6,309 nt of DNA from Paracoccaceae bacterium (lineage in GTDB: Bacteria > Pseudomonadota > Alphaproteobacteria > Rhodobacterales > Rhodobacteraceae). The stretch is taken from assembly GCA_027080755.1 (NCBI GenBank), contig JALWQC010000232.1:1-6309 (forward strand), read 5' to 3'. The position numbers were made by a program, and so were the translations under genes. Every line of letters starts with the position of its first letter. Position 1 is the first letter of the stretch. This document shows positions 1 through 6,246 of this stretch, one piece after another. Below the pieces are notes generated by a model. That model ran no database searches. It saw only the letters and a list, made by a program, of their open reading frames with translations, and was not told the origin of the DNA.

Positions 1-7
1 GACGGCC

Positions 8-430
8 TTAGCCGACGATTTCAAGACCCGAGAAGAAGTAGGCGATCTCTTCGGCAGCGGTTTCCGGTGCGTCCGAACCGTGGACCGAGTTTTCGCCGAT
101 CGACAGCGCGAATTCCTTGCGGATGGTGCCGTCTGCGGCTTCGGCCGGGTTGGTGGCACCCATGACTTCGCGGTTTTTGGCGATGGCGTCCTCGCCTTCC
201 AGAACCTGCACCACGATCGGCTCGGAGATCATGAATTCGCACAGTTCGTCAAAGAACGGGCGATCCTTGTGCACGCCGTAGAATTCCTGCGCCTGCGCCA
301 GTGTCAGGCGGATGCGTTTCTGGGCGACGACGCGCAGGCCGGCCTCTTCGAATTTGGCGATGATCTTGCCGGTCAGGTTGCGTTTGGTGGCATCGGGTTT
401 GATGATAGAGAATGTGCGCTGGATAGCCAT
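8..430 (-). CDS. ndk: Nucleoside diphosphate kinase
   Basis: Cytoplasmic enzyme that transfers the gamma-phosphate of ATP to nucleoside diphosphates through a phosphohistidine intermediate, balancing NTP and dNTP pools. The 140-residue product has the full family length. It begins [14 protein letters not shown], with the nucleotide-binding Lys at K11, and carries the active-site block NSVHGSD with the phosphorylated histidine at H117, followed by the usual acidic C-terminal region ending SGLEIVG. The ATG at 430 is supported by a Shine-Dalgarno AAGGA (minus strand, 440-444) 9 nt upstream. The stop is TAA at 8-10, so the gene is complete. It lies 67 nt downstream of mntH in the same direction. 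I see no convincing sigma-70 promoter or T-tailed terminator in that gap, only a 12-bp GC palindrome at 450-461, so read-through from mntH is possible but unproven. Identification is close to certain. Confidence 0.98.
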   Translation of the reverse strand: MAIQRTFSIIKPDATKRNLTGKIIAKFEEAGLRVVAQKRIRLTLAQAQEFYGVHKDRPFFDELCEFMISEPIVVQVLEGEDAIAKNREVMGATNPAEAADGTIRKEFALSIGENSVHGSDAPETAAEEIAYFFSGLEIVG

Positions 431-497
431 GGGGTTCGTCCTTTTGTGCGGGCCGCGGCCCTGTTGAATTCTGCCGCGCGTCTAGCACAGCAAAACC

Positions 498-1823
498 CTA
501 AAGCGCAACCGCCCCCGTCGCCACATCGAACAGCAATTTCATATTCAGCACAATCACGATGACAGAGATCCCCCCCGCCGTCCATGTCATCCAGCGCGGC
601 GCCTGCAGCCCCTTCATTTTCGTGCGGTCCGCCGTGAACATCACCAGCGGCACCATGGCAAAGGGCAGTTGCAGGCTAAGCACCACCTGCGACAGCACCA
701 GCAGGCGCGCCGTGCCGCTTTCGCCATAAAGCACCACGGTAATCACCGCCGGAACGATGGCAATGCCGCGCGTGATCAGGCGCCGCATCCAGGGTTTCAG
801 GCGGAAGCGGATGAAGCCCTCCATCACGATCTGGCCGGTCAGGGTGGCGGTCACGGTGGAATTCAGCCCCGAGGCCAGCAGCGCCACCGCGAACAGGGTC
901 GAGGCGATGGACAGCCCCAGCACCGGCGACAGCAGTTCATAGGCGTCCTGGATTTCCGCCACCTCCGTGCGCCCCGTTGCATGGAAGGCCGCCGCCCCCA
1001 GCACCAGAATCGCGCCGTTGATAAACAGTGCGAACATCAGCGCCACGGTGGAATCGATGGTCCCCATGCGGATCGCGTTCAGCTTGCCCTCGCGGGTGTC
1101 GGGGTAGTCGCGCGTCTGGATGATAGAGGAATGCAGATACAGGTTGTGCGGCATCACCGTCGCCCCCAGAATCCCCAGCGCCACATAGAGCATGGCCGGA
1201 TTGGTCAGGATTTCGCTTTGCGGGACAAGACCGGCCAGCAGCGCGCCATAGACCGGATGGGCATAGGCCAGCTCGATCGCGAAACAGGCGGCGATGACAA
1301 GGGTCAGGGCGACGACCACGGCCTCTACCTTGCGGAAACCCTTGCCCTGCAGCCAGAAGATCAGCGCCACATCCAGCAGCGTCAGGACGACTCCGATCGC
1401 CAGCGGCAGGTTGAACAGAAGATTGAGCGCGATGGCGGTGCCGATCACCTCGGCCAGATCGGTGGCGACGATGGCGGCCTCGGCCATGATCCACAGGAAC
1501 CAGCGCATTTTCGGGCCAAAGGCATCGTGGCTGGCCTGCGCCAGATCGCGCCCGCTGGCCACCCCCAGCCGCAGCGCCAGCGCCTGCAGGATGATCGCCA
1601 TGAAATTCGACAGCACCACCACCGACAACAGCGTATAGCCAAAGGCCGAGCCGCCGGCGATAGAGGTCGCCCAGTTGCCCGGATCCATATAGCCGACCGC
1701 CACCATATACCCCGGCCCGATGAAAGACAGCAGACGGCGCAGAAAGGAACCACCGGAAATGCGCACGGATTTATGCACTTCGGGCAGTGAGGCCTCTGCT
1801 TTCCCGATTTTCCATTTGCTCAT
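498..1823 (-). CDS. mntH: Nramp-family Mn2+/H+ symporter MntH
   Basis: Inner-membrane proton-coupled importer of divalent metals, mainly Mn2+ and also Fe2+ in this family. The product is 441 residues, slightly longer than E. coli MntH, and strongly hydrophobic in the pattern of about 11 transmembrane helices. The two metal-binding motifs of the Nramp fold are intact: DPGN at residues 47-50 in TM1 and MPH at 224-226 in TM6. The sequence [15 protein letters not shown] around TM1 is typical of bacterial MntH. The chosen start is ATG 1821-1823 (MSKWKIGK), with an AGGG Shine-Dalgarno (1832-1835) 8 nt upstream. The frame stays open far beyond this, but that extension runs antisense through the neighbouring ABC-F gene and has no Nramp similarity. 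A 15-bp Fur/Mur-type palindrome lies 41-55 bp upstream of the start, so repression by manganese (or iron) is expected. The stop is TAG at 498-500. Function is assigned from family motifs; substrate preference is inferred. Confidence 0.96.
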   Translation of the reverse strand: MSKWKIGKAEASLPEVHKSVRISGGSFLRRLLSFIGPGYMVAVGYMDPGNWATSIAGGSAFGYTLLSVVVLSNFMAIILQALALRLGVASGRDLAQASHDAFGPKMRWFLWIMAEAAIVATDLAEVIGTAIALNLLFNLPLAIGVVLTLLDVALIFWLQGKGFRKVEAVVVALTLVIAACFAIELAYAHPVYGALLAGLVPQSEILTNPAMLYVALGILGATVMPHNLYLHSSIIQTRDYPDTREGKLNAIRMGTIDSTVALMFALFINGAILVLGAAAFHATGRTEVAEIQDAYELLSPVLGLSIASTLFAVALLASGLNSTVTATLTGQIVMEGFIRFRLKPWMRRLITRGIAIVPAVITVVLYGESGTARLLVLSQVVLSLQLPFAMVPLVMFTADRTKMKGLQAPRWMTWTAGGISVIVIVLNMKLLFDVATGAVAL

Positions 1824-1864
1824 AGTGATTACCCTGAAACTTGTTTTCCCCTTCCTACGGTTAA

Positions 1865-1879
1865 TGCGAATAATTCGCA
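1865..1879. promoter_or_regulatory. Fur/Mur-type operator upstream of mntH
   Basis: TGCGAATAATTCGCA is a perfect inverted repeat with two 7-bp arms around a single central A. This is the 7-1-7 geometry of Fur-family boxes, and it keeps the TG..AAT.ATT..CA skeleton of the classical Fur box while replacing the inner AT pairs with CG. Alphaproteobacteria commonly use the Fur homologue Mur to repress Mn2+ importers, so a Mur box in front of mntH is the natural reading. The site sits in the 109-bp divergent region between mntH and the ABC-F gene, 41 bp from the mntH ATG. I could not place a convincing -35/-10 pair for mntH, but a site at this distance would cover or adjoin its promoter. Whether it also affects the plus-strand gene is unknown. 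Confidence 0.75.
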
Positions 1880-1932
1880 AGTGCAAAATAGCGGACGTTG
1901 ACACCCCCCTGCACCTAAGGCACAAGGCCCCC

Positions 1933-3792
1933 ATGCTGGCACTCAGAAACATATCCTTTACCCTTGAGGGGCGAAAGCTGATCGACAATTCCTCGGTCAC
2001 GATTCCGCACGGGCACAAGGTCGGGATTGTCGGGCGCAACGGCGCCGGCAAAACCACGCTTTTCCGCCTGATCCGCGGCGAATGGACCCTGGACGAGGGG
2101 GAAATCGAAATCCCCAAAGGGGCGCGCATCGGCGGGGTCTCGCAAGAGGTGCCCTCGGGGCCGGAAACCCTGATCGATACGGTGCTGGCGGCCGATACGG
2201 AACGCGCCGCCCTGCTGGCGGAATCCGAAACCGCCACCGACCCCGGGCGCATTGCCGATATCCACACCCGTCTGGCCGACATAGACGCCTATTCCGCCGA
2301 GGCCCGCGCCGCCAGCATCCTGTATGGTCTGGGCTTTGACGCGGCGGCGCAGCAACGCCCCTGCTCGGATTATTCCGGCGGCTGGCGCATGCGCGTGGCG
2401 CTGGCGGCGGTGCTGTTTGCCCAGCCCGATTTCCTGTTGCTGGACGAGCCGACGAACTATCTGGATCTGGAGGGCGCGATCTGGCTGGAAAACTATCTGG
2501 TGCGCTATCCCTATACGGTGCTGATCGTCAGCCACGACAAGGGGCTGCTGAACCGCTCGGTTACCTCTATCCTGCATCTGGACCAGCAAAAGCTGACCCT
2601 TTACACCGGCAATTACGACACGTTCGAACGCACCCGCCGCGCCAAGCTGGACCAGCTGGTCGCGCAGAAGAAAAAGCAGGACGCGCAGCGCGAACATATG
2701 CAGGCCTATGTGGACCGCTTCCGCTACAAGGCGTCCAAGGCCAAGCAGGCGCAAAGCCGGATCAAGGCGCTGGAAAAGATGGGCACCATCGCCCCGATCG
2801 TAGGGGATCACGTCGCCCCCTTCAATTTCCCCGAGCCCGAGGAACTCTCCCCCCCCATCATCCGGCTGGAAAACGCCTCTGTCGGGTATGACGGCAAGGC
2901 GATTTTGCGCGGGCTGGACCTGCGCATCGACCAGGACGACCGCATCGCGCTGCTGGGGGCCAACGGACAGGGCAAATCGACCTTTGCCAAGCTGATCGCG
3001 GACCGTTTGCAGGTGATGGGGGGGCGCAAGCATGCGGCCTCCAAGCTGCGGGTCGGGTTCTTTGCCCAGCATCAGGTTGACGAGCTGGAACTGGACGAAA
3101 CCCCGATCCAGCACATCCAGCGTCTGCGCCCCGGGGAAACCCCCGGCAAGATCCGCGCCCGTCTGGCCGCCGGCGGTCTGGGTGCCGAGGTGGTGGAAAC
3201 CAAAGTCGGGCGCCTGTCGGGCGGGCAAAAGGCGCGCCTGTCGCTGCTGATCGCCACCATCGACGCCCCGCATCTGATCATTCTGGACGAGCCGACAAAC
3301 CACCTGGATATCCAGAGTCGCGAGGCCCTGGTCCAGGCCCTGACCGAATACACCGGCGCCGTCATTCTGGTCAGCCACGACCAGTCGCTGGTGGAACTGG
3401 TGGCGGACCGTCTGTGGCTGGTGAAAGACGGCGCCGTCAAACCCTATACCGAGGACATGGACGCCTACCGCCGCATGTTGCTGTCCGAGCGCGGCGGCAC
3501 GGTCAAGGCCGAAAAGCCCGAGAAAAAGCCGAAGCCCAAACCCAGACCGGCCCCGAAAGTCACCCGCGACAAGCTGCGCGCCGAGGTGAAGCACTGCGAG
3601 GAACGGGTTGAAAAGCTGGTGGATATGCAGGAACGGCTGGAAAAGAAACTGGCCCACCCCGATTTTTACGACCGCCACGAACCCGACGAAATCGCCATGT
3701 GGCAGAAAAAGCTGTCCGAGGTGGTCAAAGGCCTGGAACGCGCCGAGGCCCTGTGGTTGACAGCACTGGAAAAACTGGAGCAAGCTGGCTGA
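1933..3792 (+). CDS. yheS: YheS-like ABC-F ATPase, translation factor family
   Basis: A soluble twin-ATPase ABC protein without membrane domains. ABC-F proteins bind the ribosomal E site and rescue or modulate stalled translation. The 619-residue product shows, in order: Walker [10 protein letters not shown] (34-42), signature YSGGW (147-151), Walker [10 protein letters not shown] with E172 (167-175) and H-loop H201; an arginine/lysine-rich interdomain linker (about 218-300, including [18 protein letters not shown]) that contacts P-site tRNA in ABC-F structures; then Walker [10 protein letters not shown] (342-350), signature LSGGQ (428-432), Walker [13 protein letters not shown] with E453 (448-459) and H482. 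A basic Lys/Pro segment (525-542) leads into a charged coiled-coil tail (544-619). The linker and the FFAQHQ and PIQH blocks resemble E. coli YheS more than Uup or EttA, though orthology is inferred. The ATG at 1933 is preferred because the domain begins there and AAGG (1924-1927) lies 5 nt upstream; the longer in-frame extension to 1720 overlaps mntH antisense. It is the first gene of a three-gene operon, with the next start 1 nt after its stop. A TTGACA (1898-1903) upstream lacks a matching -10. Confidence 0.95.
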   Translation: MLALRNISFTLEGRKLIDNSSVTIPHGHKVGIVGRNGAGKTTLFRLIRGEWTLDEGEIEIPKGARIGGVSQEVPSGPETLIDTVLAADTERAALLAESETATDPGRIADIHTRLADIDAYSAEARAASILYGLGFDAAAQQRPCSDYSGGWRMRVALAAVLFAQPDFLLLDEPTNYLDLEGAIWLENYLVRYPYTVLIVSHDKGLLNRSVTSILHLDQQKLTLYTGNYDTFERTRRAKLDQLVAQKKKQDAQREHMQAYVDRFRYKASKAKQAQSRIKALEKMGTIAPIVGDHVAPFNFPEPEELSPPIIRLENASVGYDGKAILRGLDLRIDQDDRIALLGANGQGKSTFAKLIADRLQVMGGRKHAASKLRVGFFAQHQVDELELDETPIQHIQRLRPGETPGKIRARLAAGGLGAEVVETKVGRLSGGQKARLSLLIATIDAPHLIILDEPTNHLDIQSREALVQALTEYTGAVILVSHDQSLVELVADRLWLVKDGAVKPYTEDMDAYRRMLLSERGGTVKAEKPEKKPKPKPRPAPKVTRDKLRAEVKHCEERVEKLVDMQERLEKKLAHPDFYDRHEPDEIAMWQKKLSEVVKGLERAEALWLTALEKLEQAG

Positions 3793-3793
3793 G

Positions 3794-4417
3794 ATGGAAA
3801 TGGAACTCGCCACGGCTGCCTTTGTTACCCTGTTTGTGATCATAGATCCCATCGGGCTGATGCCGCTGTTCATCGCCCTGACCAGCGGCATGACCAAGGC
3901 CCAGCGGCGCGGCGTTGCCTTTCGCGCGCTGGCCACGGGCGCCGGTATTCTGGTGGTTTTCGGCCTGACAGGGGAATTCCTGCTGGCCAAGATCGGCATT
4001 TCCATGTCGGCCTTTCGGGTCTCGGGCGGGATTTTGCTGTTTTTGACCGCTATCGACATGCTGTTCGAGCGGCGCACGGAGCGGCGCGAGAAAACCGCGG
4101 AAGAGGACGAAGGCCCCGACCCCGCCGTCTTTCCGCTGGCCATGCCGCTGATTGCCGGACCGGGGGCCATGACCTCGATGATCCTGCTGGTGGGGCAGCA
4201 CACGGGGGATTACAGCGCGCAGGCCCTGATTTTCGCCATCCTGTTCGCCGTGCTGCTGATCGTCTTCCTGCTGTTCATGACCGCCGGTGTCATGGAAAAA
4301 ATTCTGGGGCATACAGGGATCAACCTGATTACCCGTCTGATGGGGATGTTTCTGGCCGCGCTGTCGGTGCAATTCGTGCTGGACGGGCTGCGGGAATTCG
4401 GGGTGTTCGGGCTATGA
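3794..4417 (+). CDS. MarC-family integral membrane protein
   Basis: A 207-residue inner-membrane protein of the MarC (UPF0056) family, whose biochemical role is not established; the old link to multiple antibiotic resistance has not held up. Two family hallmarks are visible: DPIGLMPLF at residues 18-26 in the first helix, and FPLAMPLIAGPGAMTS at 113-128 at the start of the second half. Six hydrophobic segments can be drawn at about 7-29, 45-66, 72-91, 115-135, 143-165 and 181-199. A highly charged loop (92-110, ERRTERREK then EEDE) separates the two three-helix halves. The start ATG 3794 lies 1 nt after the ABC-F stop, and a GGAG (3777-3780) sits 13 nt upstream, a long spacing, so translational coupling is likely. 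A second ATG at 3800 is possible but has even worse RBS spacing. The stop overlaps the next gene's start (ATGA, 4414-4417). Family assignment is firm; substrate is unknown. Confidence 0.93.
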   Translation: MEMELATAAFVTLFVIIDPIGLMPLFIALTSGMTKAQRRGVAFRALATGAGILVVFGLTGEFLLAKIGISMSAFRVSGGILLFLTAIDMLFERRTERREKTAEEDEGPDPAVFPLAMPLIAGPGAMTSMILLVGQHTGDYSAQALIFAILFAVLLIVFLLFMTAGVMEKILGHTGINLITRLMGMFLAALSVQFVLDGLREFGVFGL

Positions 4418-4995
4418 ATCCCGGGGACACGGCCAGTTTTATCTATCTCGGGGTGATCGGGCTTGCCGCGGCCTCTTATGTGCTGGTGGCCTATCGCGGG
4501 CGCATGGGGGCGATGTTCCAGCACATCATGATCTGGGTGCTGGTTTTTCTGGGGCTGGTCATCGCCTATGGCTTCAAGGACACCTTGCAGGCGCAGTTTT
4601 TCCCGCGTCAGGGGGTGATGCAGGACAGCGCCACCCTGGCCCTGCCCCGCGCCGCCGACGGGCATTTTTACGCCGATGCGCTGGTGAACGGCATGCGGAT
4701 TTCCTTTTTGATCGACACGGGCGCCAGCGATATCGTCCTGCGGCGCGAGGATGCGGAAAAGCTGGGCTTCGACACCGCCAACCTGTCCTATTTCGGCACC
4801 GCCAACACCGCCAACGGGCCGGTGCGCACGGCCTATGTCCGGCTCGACTCGCTGGAACTGGGGGAGTTTCGCGACGTGGATGTCACGGCGGCCGTAACCG
4901 AAGGCGACATGGACATTTCCCTGCTGGGCATGGCCTACCTGAACCGCTTTGCCGGTTTCGAGGTGACGGGCGACAGGCTGCTGCTGCGGCGGTAG
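4414..4995 (+). CDS. Membrane-anchored retropepsin-like aspartic protease (clan AA, TIGR02281 type)
   Basis: A 193-residue protein with two N-terminal transmembrane helices (about 8-27 and 38-54) and one retropepsin-like domain (about 70-193). The catalytic motif is LIDTGAS (99-105), with the active aspartate at D101. The second pepsin-fold signature, two hydrophobic residues plus Gly, is LLG at 170-172 in the segment SLLGMAYL. With only one Asp motif, the enzyme should work as a homodimer, as known single-domain retropepsins do. The loop between the helices (YRGRMGAMFQH) is basic and the N-terminus (MNPGDT) is not, so by the positive-inside rule the protease domain faces the periplasm. Known relatives by architecture are Caulobacter PerP and Rickettsia APRc; the substrate here is unknown. 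The ATG lies inside the marC-family stop region (4-nt overlap), implying translational coupling. The stop is TAG at 4993-4995. It is the last gene of the operon; I see no T-tailed terminator after it. Confidence 0.9.
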   Translation: MNPGDTASFIYLGVIGLAAASYVLVAYRGRMGAMFQHIMIWVLVFLGLVIAYGFKDTLQAQFFPRQGVMQDSATLALPRAADGHFYADALVNGMRISFLIDTGASDIVLRREDAEKLGFDTANLSYFGTANTANGPVRTAYVRLDSLELGEFRDVDVTAAVTEGDMDISLLGMAYLNRFAGFEVTGDRLLLRR

Positions 4996-5017
4996 GGTAA
5001 TGGGTCCTGACCCTAGC

Positions 5018-5031
5018 ATGATCCACATCAA
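5018..5031 (+). promoter_or_regulatory. FNR/FnrL-type binding site
   Basis: ATGATCCACATCAA matches the FNR consensus TTGAT-N4-ATCAA at 9 of the 10 defined positions; only the first T is replaced by A. Its centre (5024.5) is exactly 41.5 bp upstream of position 5066, the start point expected 7 nt after the TAAAAT -10 element at 5054-5059. That is the standard class II activator position for FNR/CRP-family proteins. It is therefore predicted to switch on the downstream universal stress protein gene at low oxygen through FnrL, or through a related Dnr/Anr-type regulator. The activator's identity is inferred; it is not encoded in this window. Confidence 0.75.
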
Positions 5032-5053
5032 GGCCGCCATCCCCTACCCGCGC

Positions 5054-5059
5054 TAAAAT
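5054..5059 (+). promoter_or_regulatory. -10 element of the usp promoter
   Basis: TAAAAT matches the sigma-70 -10 consensus TATAAT at 5 of 6 bases. It lies in a locally A-rich stretch of otherwise GC-rich DNA, 29 bp before the usp ATG. No good -35 hexamer lies 17 bp upstream, which fits a class II activator-dependent promoter served by the FNR-type site. Predicted transcription start is about 5066, giving a short leader with AAAGGGG (5076-5082) as the ribosome binding site, 6 nt before the start codon. Confidence 0.6.
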
Positions 5060-5088
5060 TGTAAAAACACAATCGAAAGGGGTTTGTC

Positions 5089-5916
5089 ATGTCTTGCAAG
5101 AATATTCTCGTCGCCTACAACGGAACCAAAGGGGCCGAGGCGGCCCTGTCCCTGGGCTGTCTGATGGCGCAGAACTACGACGCGCATCTGACCGGTATTC
5201 TGACGCATGCCCTGCCGGCCTCTTTGTTCACAAGCTACAGCGCCCCGATCCCGCAATCGGCCATGGACCAGCTGGAGGATGCGGACCGCGAGCACCGCGC
5301 AAAGATCCGCAAGAATTTCGAGGCCGCAACCGCAAACCTGCTGGCCGAAAAGACCCATTACATGGATGTTTTCGGCGAGGCCGACGAAAAACTGATGGAG
5401 GCCGCGCGCACCTTTGACGTGGTTCTGATGGGCAATGTGGACAAGGACAACGGCTTTGCCCACATGGAGATCCACCCCGACGTTATCACCCGCAACTCCG
5501 GCCGGCCGGTTCTGGTGGTGCCTGACGATTTCAAGGCCGAAAAGCTGTCAACAAAGGTGCTGCTGGCCTGGGACGGACGGCGCGCGGCGGCCCGTGCCAT
5601 GCTGGATGCCATGCCCTATCTGGAGGACAACACCGAAGTCACGGTTCTGACGGTCGGCAAGGACCCGGACTTCGAAACCCGCCTGCGCCCGATTCTGCAA
5701 CATCTGGAACGCCACAATATCCGCGCCAAGGCCCTGCAAAAGCCCAAGGGCAAGGGCGGGATTGCCGCGACAATTCTGGATGCGGTGGACGAGACCGGCA
5801 CCGGTTTTCTGGTGATGGGGGCCTATGAACATTCCAAACTGGCCGAGGATCTGTTCGGCGGCGTCACCAACACCATTTTGCAAAAAACCGATGTGCCGGT
5901 ATTTATGTCGCACTGA
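5089..5916 (+). CDS. Tandem universal stress protein (UspA superfamily)
   Basis: A cytoplasmic 275-residue protein made of two fused Usp domains of the Rossmann-like type: about residues 1-148 (opening CKNILVAYNGTKGA and closing RPVLVVPDDF) and 154-275 (opening STKVLLAWDGRRAAARA and closing VPVFMSH). Such proteins support survival under starvation, oxygen limitation and other stress; no enzymatic reaction is assigned. The ATP-binding motif G-2x-G-9x-G(S/T) is altered in both domains. Domain 2 has GAYEHSKLAEDLFGGVT (244-260), with E247 where the motif's second Gly is expected, and domain 1 (GNVDKDNG, 115-122) lacks the pattern. The N-terminal acidic residue of domain 1 is N11, while domain 2 keeps D162. 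The start is supported by AAAGGGG 6 nt upstream. It forms a single-gene unit with its own FNR-type promoter upstream and a hairpin terminator 10 nt after the stop. Anaerobic or microaerobic induction is predicted. Family assignment is firm; the specific role is not. Confidence 0.93.
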   Translation: MSCKNILVAYNGTKGAEAALSLGCLMAQNYDAHLTGILTHALPASLFTSYSAPIPQSAMDQLEDADREHRAKIRKNFEAATANLLAEKTHYMDVFGEADEKLMEAARTFDVVLMGNVDKDNGFAHMEIHPDVITRNSGRPVLVVPDDFKAEKLSTKVLLAWDGRRAAARAMLDAMPYLEDNTEVTVLTVGKDPDFETRLRPILQHLERHNIRAKALQKPKGKGGIAATILDAVDETGTGFLVMGAYEHSKLAEDLFGGVTNTILQKTDVPVFMSH

Positions 5917-5926
5917 TTTTTTTGCC

Positions 5927-5969
5927 CCCGCGTGTCTACTAACATATGTTAGTAGTTACGCGGGTTTTT
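5927..5969 (+). terminator. Long-stem intrinsic terminator of usp, containing a 20-bp perfect palindrome
   Basis: Outer arms CCCGCGT (5927-5933) and ACGCGGG (5958-5964) flank a perfect 20-bp palindrome, CTACTAACATATGTTAGTAG (5936-5955). The 2-nt joints pair as one G-U and one U-U mismatch. The whole folds as an almost continuous hairpin of about 18 pairs, followed by TTTTT (5965-5969). It starts 10 nt after the usp stop, so it is the expected rho-independent terminator for the plus strand. The opposite strand lacks a T-tract after the hairpin, so it should act in one direction only. The AT-rich palindromic core is longer than termination needs and could also be a dimeric regulator's operator. 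Confidence 0.75.
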
Positions 5970-6145
5970 CGACATCTCCTTGAAAACACGGAAAAATACA
6001 GGGGGCAGCCGCCATTCGCGCACAAAAAATATGGCACGCCCCGCAGGTCGTTCCATTTTGTGCTGAAAATCTCGGGGAAGGCTGGCGCCTCTGGCGATCC
6101 GGCGGTTCGGGAGGGAACGCTGCGGTTTGGGGGGTATCGCGCCGG

Positions 6146-6199
6146 CCCGATCCTTGAACCTGTTGCCAATGCCGGGTGCCAGCCGGCGCAACGATCGGG
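6146..6199 (+). other. Multi-bulge hairpin, possible structured RNA
   Basis: The contiguous 17-nt right arm (6183-6199) consists of CCGGC, GCAAC and GATCGGG in succession. Each block pairs with a left-arm partner in the correct nested order: GCCGG (6171-6175), GTTGC (6162-6166) and CCCGATC (6146-6152). This gives 17 Watson-Crick pairs interrupted by left-side bulges of 9 nt (6153-6161) and 4 nt (6167-6170), closed by a 7-nt loop (6176-6182). All bulges fall on one side, and three consecutive blocks nest with no gap on the other. It could be part of a small RNA or a leader. I recognise no known RNA family, and GC-rich DNA forms chance stems easily. Confidence 0.35.
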
Positions 6200-6209
6200 T
6201 GGGTAGGGA

Positions 6210-6233
6210 TGTTGCATTTCGCTGTATGCAACA
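6210..6233. repeat. 8-bp inverted repeat, possible operator or weak terminator
   Basis: Arms TGTTGCAT (6210-6217) and ATGCAACA (6226-6233) are perfect reverse complements separated by an 8-nt spacer. The site is followed by GTTTTAG and then a TAAAAT hexamer at 6241-6246. As DNA, arm centres 16 bp apart suit a dimeric regulator, and the site would cover the -35 region of a promoter using that hexamer. As RNA, it is an 8-bp stem with an 8-nt loop before a short U-run, which would be a weak terminator. Nothing in the window decides between these. Confidence 0.4.
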
Positions 6234-6240
6234 GTTTTAG

Positions 6241-6246
6241 TAAAAT
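6241..6246 (+). promoter_or_regulatory. Candidate -10 element
   Basis: TAAAAT matches TATAAT at 5 of 6 positions in an AT-rich island (6234-6250) within GC-rich DNA. No acceptable -35 hexamer lies 16-18 bp upstream, and the inverted repeat at 6210-6233 occupies that position. It could drive a gene starting near or beyond the right edge. The assignment rests on one hexamer and is weak. Confidence 0.25.

Noticed and set aside
450..461. GGGCCGCGGCCC palindrome between mntH and ndk as a terminator.
   Set aside because: The hairpin would be very short (4 bp with a 4-nt loop) and no T-tract follows on the minus strand; GC-rich 12-bp palindromes are common by chance in this DNA.
1898..1903. Perfect TTGACA as the -35 element of the ABC-F operon.
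   Set aside because: No -10-like hexamer lies 15-19 bp downstream (that stretch is CACAAG and neighbours), and the start codon would be too close for a normal leader, so it is not listed as a promoter.
1720..1932. N-terminal extension of the ABC-F frame by 71 codons.
   Set aside because: It runs antisense through the 5' end of mntH and through the regulatory spacer; ABC-F homology starts at MLALRNISF with a ribosome binding site before it.
1824..2282. N-terminal extension of the mntH frame, which would give a 594-residue protein.
   Set aside because: The extension overlaps the ABC-F gene antisense and crosses the Mur-type box; the ATG at 1823 has a ribosome binding site and gives the normal Nramp N-terminus.
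1915..4203. A 762-codon open frame on the minus strand opposite the ABC-F and MarC-family genes.
   Set aside because: It is the complement of two clearly recognisable genes; its Gln/Gly/Val-rich translation has no domain and arises from GC-rich third positions on the coding strand.
4993..5015. TAGGGT / ACCCTA inverted repeat just after the protease gene as a terminator.
   Set aside because: Only 6 bp with an 11-nt loop, it includes the stop codon and has no T-tract following it.
5939..6217. Open frames on both strands in the right intergenic region (about 80-115 codons).
   Set aside because: They start or end inside hairpins, lack ribosome binding sites, overlap one another in several frames and show no domain, so GC-rich chance openness explains them.
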